From the NCBI GenBank assembly GCA_002344965.1, contig DDUU01000036.1, positions 1 to 64,000 on the forward strand: a DNA stretch of 64,000 nt, in the 5' to 3' direction. The position numbers and the translations under genes are program-made. Positions 54,608 to 63,900 of the stretch are shown piece after piece. The notes beneath the pieces were generated by a model that worked only from the letters and a program-made list of their open reading frames with translations, was not told the DNA's origin and searched no databases. The first letter of the stretch is position 1, and every line of letters begins with the position of its first letter. This DNA comes from Candidatus Tepidiaquacellales bacterium UBA2330 (GTDB taxonomy: Bacteria > Bacteroidota > Ignavibacteria > Tepidaquicellales > Tepidaquicellaceae).

Positions 54608-56305
54608 TTAAGGGGTTGCTTTTGTCACAAAATTGGATGAATTATTGTCCGCTAATGTCTGATCAGCTAAATCCGTAAGACCGTCACCGTTAAGATCTGA
54701 AATTATATATCCTGTAAGAAATTGAGTCGCGTCATTTTCAATAAATCCGTTGTCAGATAAATCAATTGAACCGTCTCCATTTACATCACCGCTGTAAATG
54801 CAATATTTGCTTCCGACAAGTATCTCATTATTACCGTATGCCTGTGAAGATGCAGATGTAAAATCATACTGAAAATCATTGCCTTTGGACAATGTCATCC
54901 CTCCGGCTTTACTCCATGTTTCCAGACCGTTTCTATGCTCAATATTAATGTAATAATTTCCGTTAGGGGCATTTGAAAAATTACAGTATCCGCTCAGAGT
55001 AGTCGAATTCAAAACCGTAACAAAAGAATCAACCGCTGCATACGGCGATGAAATCTGATGAAGATATACTGTTACGGTATCGCTAAGACTCATGGTATTA
55101 GTATTAGCATCTAAAAAACCCTGTAAAGCAGCAGTAATTTTCAGATTTATCACCGAGGGTTTATAAAGTTTGTAAATTCTTCCTGTAGATGATAGATTTA
55201 AAAAATACATTTCATTGTATTGATCTGTACCCAGAGTAGAAATTAAATATGATGTATCAAACAATAGCGTATTGGATGCAGTAATTCCGTCATAAGCAAG
55301 AGAGAATACTTTACCGGACGGATAATCTGCATAAATATATTTTCCGTAAAGATCAGGATGTTTTGATCCTCTGTAAACATATCCTCCTGTTATGGATGTG
55401 CCGACTGTTCTTGGATAATCCCAGACAGGTCTTGTAAATCCCTTCCCTGTTGTATCGCATGTGCCGTAACACGCAAAACCCTCCATCTTATTCCATCCGT
55501 AGTTTTTACCGTTTTCAATTATGTCTATTTCTTCAAATGCTGACTGACCAACGTCGCCCGCCCATATTTGTCCGTTAAGTTCATCAAAAGAAAATTTCCA
55601 GACATTCCTTAATCCGTATGCAAAAATTTCTTCTTTATATCCGCTGAGGTTTCCGTGATATGGATTGGTAGAAGGGATCGAATAAGCTTTGCCTCCTCCG
55701 GCTGAATCAACATTTATTCTCAGTATTTTTCCAAGCAGAGTATTTCTGCTTTGACCGTTTCCATGAGGATCACCGCCGCTTCCCCCGTCTCCGAAAGAAA
55801 TGTAAAAATATCCATCCGGTCCGAAAGCAACTTTACCGCCATTGTGGTTTGTAAATGGCTGATATAATGTCAGAAGTATTTCTTCTGTCGATGATACGGC
55901 TGTATCCGGATTTGAAATGCTTGTTGTAAATCTTGAAATTCGCGACCATGTCTGTGAAACACTGTCAAAGGTGTAGTTTACATAAAACTGCCTGTTGTTT
56001 TCATAATTCGGATGAAAAGCTAGTCCGAGAAGTCCTTTCTCATTTCCTGTCTGTGAAACTTTAGCAGATAAATTTATAAATAATTTTGCTGAACTGACAG
56101 AAGGGTTATTATTAAATACATAAATCAGTCCTCGCTGCTGTACGACAAACAACCTGTTCGTACCGTCATAAGCATGAACAAGTTCTACCGGGTTATTAAA
56201 AGTCTGTAAACTTGGAAAGGCGAGATTTAATTTATACTGAGCTTGGGATTGGTGGGAATAAAAAATAGTGATGCATAATGCAATTATGCAGATGATTTTT
56301 TTCAT
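54608..56305 (-). CDS. PQQ-type glucose/sorbosone dehydrogenase-like protein with dockerin-like C-terminal module
   Basis: Signal peptide, then a six-blade propeller (about 25-385) of the soluble PQQ-dependent sugar dehydrogenase family: VELVHAYDGTNRLFVVQ, LLGLAFHPNY, FTNHNGGKVAFGPDGYFYISFGDGG (with the catalytic His of the sugar dehydrogenase), FAYGLRNVWKFSF and TGGYVYRG. The last 178 residues are the module shared with the next three genes. Likely oxidises sugars or acts as a related surface oxidoreductase. PQQ synthesis genes are not in the window. Confidence 0.85.
   Translation of the reverse strand: MKKIICIIALCITIFYSHQSQAQYKLNLAFPSLQTFNNPVELVHAYDGTNRLFVVQQRGLIYVFNNNPSVSSAKLFINLSAKVSQTGNEKGLLGLAFHPNYENNRQFYVNYTFDSVSQTWSRISRFTTSISNPDTAVSSTEEILLTLYQPFTNHNGGKVAFGPDGYFYISFGDGGSGGDPHGNGQSRNTLLGKILRINVDSAGGGKAYSIPSTNPYHGNLSGYKEEIFAYGLRNVWKFSFDELNGQIWAGDVGQSAFEEIDIIENGKNYGWNKMEGFACYGTCDTTGKGFTRPVWDYPRTVGTSITGGYVYRGSKHPDLYGKYIYADYPSGKVFSLAYDGITASNTLLFDTSYLISTLGTDQYNEMYFLNLSSTGRIYKLYKPSVINLKITAALQGFLDANTNTMSLSDTVTVYLHQISSPYAAVDSFVTVLNSTTLSGYCNFSNAPNGNYYINIEHRNGLETWSKAGGMTLSKGNDFQYDFTSASSQAYGNNEILVGSKYCIYSGDVNGDGSIDLSDNGFIENDATQFLTGYIISDLNGDGLTDLADQTLADNNSSNFVTKATP
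54611..55144 (-). repeat. Shared C-terminal module, copy 1 (178 residues)
   Basis: Starts LKITAALQGF and ends NFVTKATP. It contains SPYAAVDS, HRNGLETWSKAGG, YDFTSASSQAYGNN and two dockerin-like loops, DVNGDGSIDLSD and DLNGDGLTDLAD. Confidence 0.85.
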
Positions 56306-56394
56306 GATTGTTTAATTTGTTTTAACATATTAGCAATTATTTTTATTTAATTAAATATAAATTTATTTTTAATTTAAAAGAACGCTTTCGGAAA

Positions 56395-57888
56395 CTATGG
56401 TGAAATCACTGTAACTATATTCAAAGCATTGTTTTCAATTATTGCCAAATCATTCAGATCAGTAATTAGATCTCCGTTTATATCAGTAACGGTATAACCC
56501 TGTAAAAACATAACAGCGCTGTTTTCTCCGATGCCCAAATCCGTTATATCTATTACGTTATCCTTATTCACATCTCCGCTGTAAATACAAAATTTAATCC
56601 CAAGCTGGACCATGTTATTTCCATACGACTTTGAAATATTATCAGTGAAATCATAATTATTAAGACTGTCGATTTTATAAATTATTCCTCCGGCAGCGCT
56701 CCAGGTATTAATCGTATTTCTGTGAACAGTTTCGATATAAAAATTTCCGGACGGTGCATTTCTGAATTTTAAAACCGAGTTAAATGTAACAGAATCTATT
56801 ACTGAAAAAGCTGAATCAATTCTATTATACGGAGATGCAGCATTTCTCAGATATACTTTTATCGAGTCTTTCAGATTCAGACTGTTTCCGGAAATTTTAT
56901 AAAGTCCTTCCGGTATTACTTTTAAATTCAGAACAGTTTCATTTCCAAATTCAAAAACTGCATACACAGGCAAATGATCTGACGCATAATGAAGAGCATT
57001 AGCTATGGTCTGTCCGACTGCATTATTGGGTGATTTGTTAATTGAATCATTAAAATGATTCCCGTCATTTCCGTAAGTTACATAACTGCCCGGAATAAAT
57101 TTTATTCCGCCGGAATTTTTTACCGCGCCGGAATAAAGTATCATATCGAACCTGTCATCAAGTCCTCCTGTCGCTCCGTCTCCGAATGACCTTGTTCTTG
57201 TGGACTGTGAATGATAGAATCTGTAAGCAAAGTTGTTCCATGTGCCGGTCAGATTAAGATTATCATAAAAATTTCCGTCATTACCCGGATCATCCGCAAG
57301 AAGTTTAATGTATGCCGGTTCATTTGATGAATAAATATTAAAATCACCCAGCACAATGAAATCTGTTCCGGAAGGTAATGCGTTTGTCCTTTTACGAAGA
57401 CTGTCAATCTCAGCGCCGCGCCTGACAATGCTCGTATCACCGGCTCTCAGATGAACTGCATAAATCCTGAGAGTATCATTATATATTTTATCTGAGATCT
57501 TAAATTCATTTATATCCCTGAGCAGTGTTGGTATCCTCGTATTACTAATAAAATTTACTTTAGCCGTTTTGTAAAATATTGCATTATCTGAATCAGGTCC
57601 GTTAATATATGTTCCTGCCGAATAGTTTGCGCTCCCGTAATTTAATACATTCTTTAAAAAATCATTCACGCCGGCTTGCGTGTTAATTTCATTAACTACC
57701 AGAATATCCGGATCGGTACCGTTCAGGACAGTTCTGAAATACGGGTTTCTTATATTTGTATCTGCGTTTGGGTAATTAAGAAGATTGTATGTCATTATCC
57801 TGATCTGATTCTGAGAATATGCGCAGTCTGAAAAGATAACGGCAGTTACTATTGCGGATAAAAAAATTATAAATCGTTTTACTATCAA
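56395..57888 (-). CDS. Secreted endonuclease/exonuclease/phosphatase-family protein with dockerin-like module
   Basis: Signal peptide, then an EEP domain (about 28-315): RIMTYNLLNYP, VVNEINTQAG (metal Glu), AVHLRAG, FIVLGDFNIYSSN and ASDHLPVYAVF, the expected metal- and phosphate-binding motifs. It cuts nucleic acids or phosphoesters outside the cell, or a related substrate. The last 178 residues are module copy 2. The neighbours are an endonuclease I and a subtilase, which fits extracellular DNA/protein scavenging. Confidence 0.87.
   Translation of the reverse strand: MIVKRFIIFLSAIVTAVIFSDCAYSQNQIRIMTYNLLNYPNADTNIRNPYFRTVLNGTDPDILVVNEINTQAGVNDFLKNVLNYGSANYSAGTYINGPDSDNAIFYKTAKVNFISNTRIPTLLRDINEFKISDKIYNDTLRIYAVHLRAGDTSIVRRGAEIDSLRKRTNALPSGTDFIVLGDFNIYSSNEPAYIKLLADDPGNDGNFYDNLNLTGTWNNFAYRFYHSQSTRTRSFGDGATGGLDDRFDMILYSGAVKNSGGIKFIPGSYVTYGNDGNHFNDSINKSPNNAVGQTIANALHYASDHLPVYAVFEFGNETVLNLKVIPEGLYKISGNSLNLKDSIKVYLRNAASPYNRIDSAFSVIDSVTFNSVLKFRNAPSGNFYIETVHRNTINTWSAAGGIIYKIDSLNNYDFTDNISKSYGNNMVQLGIKFCIYSGDVNKDNVIDITDLGIGENSAVMFLQGYTVTDINGDLITDLNDLAIIENNALNIVTVISP
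56398..56931 (-). repeat. Shared C-terminal module, copy 2 (178 residues)
   Basis: Same layout as copy 1: SPYNRIDS, HRNTINTWSAAGG, YDFTDNISKSYGNN, DVNKDNVIDITD and DINGDLITDLND, ending NIVTVISP. Confidence 0.85.
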
Positions 57889-57922
57889 TAAATGCTACTG
57901 AAAAATTAATTACGAAATGAAA

Positions 57923-60742
57923 TCAGGGAGTCACTTTGCTTATGAAATTCAGAGCGTTATTGTCAGTCATTGCAGCATCGCTCAGGTCCACGATATCATC
58001 CCCGTTTATATCAGTGTTAACATATCCTGAAACAAAATTACTCGCATCATTGTCAATGTAACTCAGGTCGCTCAAATCTATTGTTCCGTCCTGATTAACA
58101 TCACCGCTGTATATACAATACTTTCCGGATTTGAGCAAAAGATTGTCTCCATAAGCTTTTGATGCGGAATTTGTCATATCATATGATGTTAAATTTCCGG
58201 GAGTAAAGCTCTGTGTCAACTTACTCCATGTTTCTATTGAATTTCTGTGCGTTACGGCTATATAATAATTTCCTGCAGATAAATTCATAAACTCAAATTC
58301 CCCTTTAAAAGTAAGTGAATCAATAACAGCTTTTGCAGAATCAACTTTTGAGAAAGGAAAAAATGAATTTCTGATATAAACTGTCATTGTATCTCTCTTA
58401 TTAAGATTATTTGTAAATTCATTATACAATCCTTCAGCAGTTACAGTCAGCTCAAGTCCAGTATTCTGGCTGTAAGGAATATAGATTTCGTCAAAAATGC
58501 AAGAGTCATTTGCTCCAGTTGCATGATTCCATAATGTACCTGTATAGGAAAGATTTAATCCGGTATAAGAACTGTCAGCATTTGTGCCCATAAGCGTAGA
58601 AGCGTTTCTCGGATCAGACTGCGGGAAATTTACTGATGAGTTATCAGTATATAAAGTCCAGACACTGTTTGAAGGATCAAATGTTACTCTAATGCTTAAA
58701 AACTGATTTGCATAATCGCCTGAAGAAATAACATTTGTAAATCTTGAATTTGCGTTAACGCCGTTGGTAAATTTTGCCAGTCTGATTGCGTCAGTGCTGC
58801 CGCTCTGTCCGAGTATAACCGCATATCCGCTGCCTGTTGTAAGATCTGAGGTTGTTTTGCCGAGTATGAAAGCCATACCGTAATTATTATTATCAAATCC
58901 CGAAGGATCAAGACGCGTCTGCTTCATATTAACTGACCATTCCAGAATGTTTCCCGAATTTTTATAAACAGAAGGATAGCCGCTCACAGATGACAGATCC
59001 GCATAAGAAAATTCCCTGCCTGCAGTTGTACCGGCTGATTTGATTTTTCCATAACTCAAAATTATTGAACCCGGGCTTACAGTTTCCGTTTCCTGCCATG
59101 TTACAGAAAAAGGTGAAAGTGTATTTCCGAGAACTGAATTATTCGCTCTGTTGAAATCATCCAGCAGAACTGAAGAGTAATTTTGTGAACCGGATTGAGT
59201 AACAACGCTTAATGATGGTATTGTTGCATTTGTTTTGTAATTTCTCTGTGAACCGGAGCCGTTATAAGAATAAATTCTGAAATAATATGTAACGCCTGAT
59301 AACAGATTTGAGAAATTATAATTATTAACTCCGGCATATGTAAAATTTAAAGTTGCGCTGCCGTCAGACAATATATTATCATCACTATATACAGTTCCGT
59401 CTATTGGATCTGTAAATGAATTTGAATTATTTGCAATCAGTAAATATCCTGACGGAGTCTGAGCTCCGGGTAATGCGTCAGTCCAGCTTAATCCTATTTC
59501 TGATTCCGTAATTGTGTCAGCGTTAAAATCAGTTATATAATTTGTCGGCTCTGCTGCAAGCGGATTATTCACAGTAGCGTTTGTCTGCGGGACGGTATTG
59601 TTTATTTTATATTTTACCTGACTTCCCGAGCCGTTGTAAGCATATAAAGTAAAATAATATGTTTCATTCGGTAACAGATTATAAAATGTATAATTATCAG
59701 GATCTGCAAACGGTATGTTTATTATTCCGGCTCCGTCCGAAAGTGTTGTATCATTTACATAAACAGATCCGTCAACAGGAATAAAATAGTTATTTTTATT
59801 ATATGCTATTACCAAATATCCTGAAGGAAGCTGACCTCCTGATGCATCATTCCAGTTAAGTGTAATCGAATTACCTGATGGAGAAGCTGATAATCCTGTC
59901 GGATAATTTGACGGCTCCGCTGCAAATACCGGATTGAGTTTAGTGAAGTCATTAAAATTTATAAAATACGGATATTCAGGGTGATCAGTAAACGGATTTC
60001 TGTTTTGCTGAATTGATTGCAGGTAATTATTTCTGTCAACTTCCCATTTATCAGGCGGGTCCTGTCTGTTCCAGTCAAGTAATACTTCTAAACTCTGCGG
60101 AGCTTCGCTTAGCGAAGGCAGTCTAGTTCCGTTAAGCCAGTTGAAATCCCAGTCCAGCCCTGAGAGACCGTCATATCGCAAAGACATATAAAGCATTGCC
60201 CTTGCTGCGTCCCCTTTTTTGCTGTCCATCGGTTCGTAAACAATCTGACCGAGTGAATTCGTACCGACTTTTCCTTCAAGGAACTGATAAGTTACATTTA
60301 CCACAACACCAAAAGGATGATTGCTTCTTCTGCCGTTAGCATTATTCTGATGTGAGGGAAACAAATGATGCTGATCGGAATACTGATCATTTGATGTAGA
60401 AGGACTGCTCGGCATCCAGCTGAATGCATAGACATGTTCACGGCTCATCGTTCCGAATGTGAACGCTCCGCTGTAAATATATTCGTAGCCTGTATAAAAA
60501 CAGAATACAGATTTTGTTCCGTTGCCGTTATCAATGGATGCAAAATTATTTATGTTAGTGGAAATATAATTATCATATGAAACTCTTGTATACGGACTTC
60601 TTATCCTTGACTGAAGATCTGTTATAAATGAGGCGTTTGATGTGAATATAGAATTATAATATGAACCCGGCTGTGACAGCAGAACATTTGAAAAGCATAA
60701 AATAAAAAAAATAAAAAATATCTTTATATTGATTTGTTTCAA
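57923..60742 (-). CDS. Secreted endonuclease I-family nuclease with two FN3 domains and dockerin-like module
   Basis: 939 residues: signal peptide; Endonuclease_1 domain (about 25-260) with the catalytic SREHVYAFSW, QHHLFPSHQNNANGRRSN and GDAARAMLYMSLRYDG motifs; two fibronectin type III-like domains (about 285-385 and 400-510, with similar SGYLVIAYNKN and SGYLLIANNSN segments); a beta-sandwich domain (about 530-760); and module copy 3. Non-specific DNA cleavage is expected. Tandem with the EEP nuclease, it is likely part of surface nucleic-acid degradation. Confidence 0.87.
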   Translation of the reverse strand: MKQINIKIFFIFFILCFSNVLLSQPGSYYNSIFTSNASFITDLQSRIRSPYTRVSYDNYISTNINNFASIDNGNGTKSVFCFYTGYEYIYSGAFTFGTMSREHVYAFSWMPSSPSTSNDQYSDQHHLFPSHQNNANGRRSNHPFGVVVNVTYQFLEGKVGTNSLGQIVYEPMDSKKGDAARAMLYMSLRYDGLSGLDWDFNWLNGTRLPSLSEAPQSLEVLLDWNRQDPPDKWEVDRNNYLQSIQQNRNPFTDHPEYPYFINFNDFTKLNPVFAAEPSNYPTGLSASPSGNSITLNWNDASGGQLPSGYLVIAYNKNNYFIPVDGSVYVNDTTLSDGAGIINIPFADPDNYTFYNLLPNETYYFTLYAYNGSGSQVKYKINNTVPQTNATVNNPLAAEPTNYITDFNADTITESEIGLSWTDALPGAQTPSGYLLIANNSNSFTDPIDGTVYSDDNILSDGSATLNFTYAGVNNYNFSNLLSGVTYYFRIYSYNGSGSQRNYKTNATIPSLSVVTQSGSQNYSSVLLDDFNRANNSVLGNTLSPFSVTWQETETVSPGSIILSYGKIKSAGTTAGREFSYADLSSVSGYPSVYKNSGNILEWSVNMKQTRLDPSGFDNNNYGMAFILGKTTSDLTTGSGYAVILGQSGSTDAIRLAKFTNGVNANSRFTNVISSGDYANQFLSIRVTFDPSNSVWTLYTDNSSVNFPQSDPRNASTLMGTNADSSYTGLNLSYTGTLWNHATGANDSCIFDEIYIPYSQNTGLELTVTAEGLYNEFTNNLNKRDTMTVYIRNSFFPFSKVDSAKAVIDSLTFKGEFEFMNLSAGNYYIAVTHRNSIETWSKLTQSFTPGNLTSYDMTNSASKAYGDNLLLKSGKYCIYSGDVNQDGTIDLSDLSYIDNDASNFVSGYVNTDINGDDIVDLSDAAMTDNNALNFISKVTP
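57926..58456 (-). repeat. Shared C-terminal module, copy 3 (177 residues)
   Basis: FPFSKVDS, HRNSIETWSKL, YDMTNSASKAYGDN, DVNQDGTIDLSD and DINGDDIVDLSD, ending NFISKVTP. Confidence 0.85.
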
Positions 60743-60860
60743 TAATTGTAATATGAAAAGTTTAACCGGCAGAAGACAGAAATGATTAGTTCCGGAAAAT
60801 AAATTATTTTGTTTACAAAGATAACTTAATGAATTCCATATTTCAATTGTATTGTATATA

Positions 60861-60896
60861 CAAAAAACAGGAGCAATGTGAACAATGCTCCTGTTT
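60861..60896 (-). terminator. Intrinsic terminator of the subtilase gene
   Basis: On the minus strand AAACAGGAGCA pairs with TGCTCCTGTTT around a 10-nt loop, followed by a T run. Confidence 0.8.
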
Positions 60897-60914
60897 GTAT
60901 AATGATTAAAAGTT

Positions 60915-63900
60915 TTAAGGTCTGATTATCGTAATTACATTGAATGCATTATTATCAGTGATTGCCAGATCTGCCAGATCAGCAAGTGTGTCACCGTTTA
61001 CATCTGAGTTTAAATATCCTGACAGAAAATTGGATGCATCATTATCAATAATTGTCAGATCAGAAAGATCTATTATATTATCCTGATCTGCGTCTCCGCT
61101 GAAAAATGCATATCTTGAATTTATCTGAGCAGCGTTGTTTCCGTATGATTTGGAAGATGCATCAGTGAAATCGTATTGTGCAACTGATGAAACAAAACTT
61201 ACCCCTGCAGAACTCCAGGTCTCCATACTGTTTCTGTGTTTTACCACAATGTAGTAAGGAGTGTTATCTGAAATTTCAGTAAAATTAAAATTGCCTTTTC
61301 CTGAATCACTTAATACTGATTTCCTTACATCAATGATATTATAAGGAGAAGAATTATTTCTGAGTTCAACGGTCGCAGTATCCGAAATCATAAGATTGTT
61401 TCCCGGATTAAAAAATCCCTCTATGAGTGCTGTAAGCTTAAGACTTTTCATACCACTCATAAGTTCGTTATCGGTCTGAAGTGAAATTTTAAAATTTGTT
61501 TTCGAAGGATCGTTTGTAACAATGTTTAAAACTGCATTTTCAAATGCATCGCCTGTATGCAGCGAACTTAATCCGGATGTGTTTAATCTGACTGTTATTA
61601 ACGCACTGTCTGAAGGCAATATGGTTCCGGGAATTGAACCGACAATTGAATAAAGACCGGCAAAAGTTCCTGTAAAAGAAGGAGATGCCAATGTAAGATT
61701 AGCTATTCCGGAATTTTTAACGTAGAAATCTCTGTCGTATGAATCGGGAAATTTCACAGACCCGAATGAAATTATTGAATCCGAAGGAGTGTCTAATCTG
61801 ACGCATGAGCTTACAGTTCCTGAATTTTTAAATAATGTTACAAACACACTGTCAAAGAATGCCTGATCACTGAATGCTCTGTCAAAGTGAAGTATTCTCC
61901 AGTTACCTGCGGCATTTACCCCGTTCAACCCTATCATAGTATAATCAGGTTTAAAATATCCGTTCAGATACGGAGGTGACGCATCTGTCCACTTATTTGG
62001 CGCATTATCAAAAACAGTTGCTCCGGTTATATTATCCATATCCCCGCCGTTTGATGAAAAGAGACATTTTCTGCTGTTGTTTTCATTGAGCAAAGGAGAG
62101 AATAACGAAATGGATTCATCATCAAGGTAAGTATGTCTCATATATATTTTTACTTTTGCCTCAAGTACGTTGAATGTTCCGAAATTTACAGACGGCGATA
62201 CAGTTGCTCCGTAATCCATTCCGATAAACTGCGTTATCTTTTTCTTCTCATATAAAATATTACATACGCTGTAATAACAAAGCCAGAATTCATTCGGAGC
62301 ATGTAACGGGAATGTGGTTTGATTACCTGAATTGTCCCTTGCCCTGATATAATAATTCACTTGTGTTTCCCATCCCTGAGACGGAATTAAAAATGAAAAC
62401 TGATTTCCGGAATTTGAATAGTGATAAACTGAATCATAAGATGACCATGAGCCGCTGTTCTTCTTGATTCTGTAAAAAAGGACAGGTCTGTTAACGCCTG
62501 ACACAGGTACAGCTGACCCGTCATGATCAGTAATATCTGCGTTGATCACAGTAGGATAAGTGCTGTTCTTTGAGGGAACATTCTTGTGACTAATCGAAGG
62601 CGGAGTAACATCAACACCTGCTGCCAGTCTGACCGAATTCAGAGCGTTCACTCTTCCGTATCCGTAATGCCGGTTCCATTTACCGAATAATTTACTGGTA
62701 TCATATGCTACATTATCCGGCTTATCGCAGCCTCTGGCTAAATTTTCATAAACCTGAAGTCTGGTTTGATTTATATTTACGGAAAGTACAAGAGCGGCAA
62801 CACCGGCTGCATTGGGACAGGTTGCAGAAGTTCCCCAGAAATTCGGTTCATAACCGCCGACCTTCAGAGCATAGCAGTTAGTCGGAGCCACCATATCAAG
62901 ATCTCCGATATCATTTTCCCCGTAATTAGCCCCCCAGTAAAATTGATTTCCGTTTCCCGGAGCTTTCATCTGATCATGTGTAGTTGAACCGCCGATACTC
63001 AGGACATTTGGCAATGCGGAAGGATAAAGCGGAGAACTGTTTCCGTCATTTCCCGAAGCAAACAAAATTATACATCCCTTACCGTTTCTGCCGTTTAAAG
63101 CTGCGGCGTCAATTGCGTTTGTTATCATCGTAACCGGGGTGCCGCCTCCCCAGCTGTTGCTGAGCACATCTATGCCTCTTACGCGTGCAGTATCAAAAGC
63201 TCTTGCAATTATACTCGAAGATGTATTTCCGTTTATATCGTAAATGTTTATTGACATCAACTGACAGTCAGCAGCTATACCGGCAATACCTATACTGTTA
63301 TTTCTTACAGCTCCAATAATACCCGCCGTAGAAGTGCCGTGATTGAAAACGTCCACTGAAGAACTGTTAATATCATTGAAAGCATCATAACCGGGCAGTA
63401 AATGACCTGGTGCCTGAAAATCCACATGAGCAGAATCTATTCCTGAATCTATAACTCCGATCTTTATTAAAGGTGAACCTGTCGTAAAATCCCATGCTTC
63501 CTCTACATGCATATCTGCTCCGGGTATCCCGTTTACAGTCGGCCTGTCTCCGTAAAAAAGAAATGAACTTCCTGTCTGAATTGTCTGTCCTGTATTTTGT
63601 AAATTCCATTGCTGAGAATAATACTGATCATTCGGAACTGACATAAGCAGACATCCTTCCGGGTAAATGAAGTCAGGTTCGCAGTATTCAAAAATTCCCG
63701 ATTTATAAAATTCATCAGTTAACTCAAGCGCATTTTTAGAATTGCCCGGAAATGACTTTAATATAAATCCTTTGCCTTTTTCAAACTCTCCGGTTACATA
63801 ACTTCCGTGTTTTAAATTCAGTATGTTAAGTTTTTCTCTGTCGTTTGAATTTTTTAACAATACAACTATTTTGTCATATGGAATCTGCGTTACCGATCTT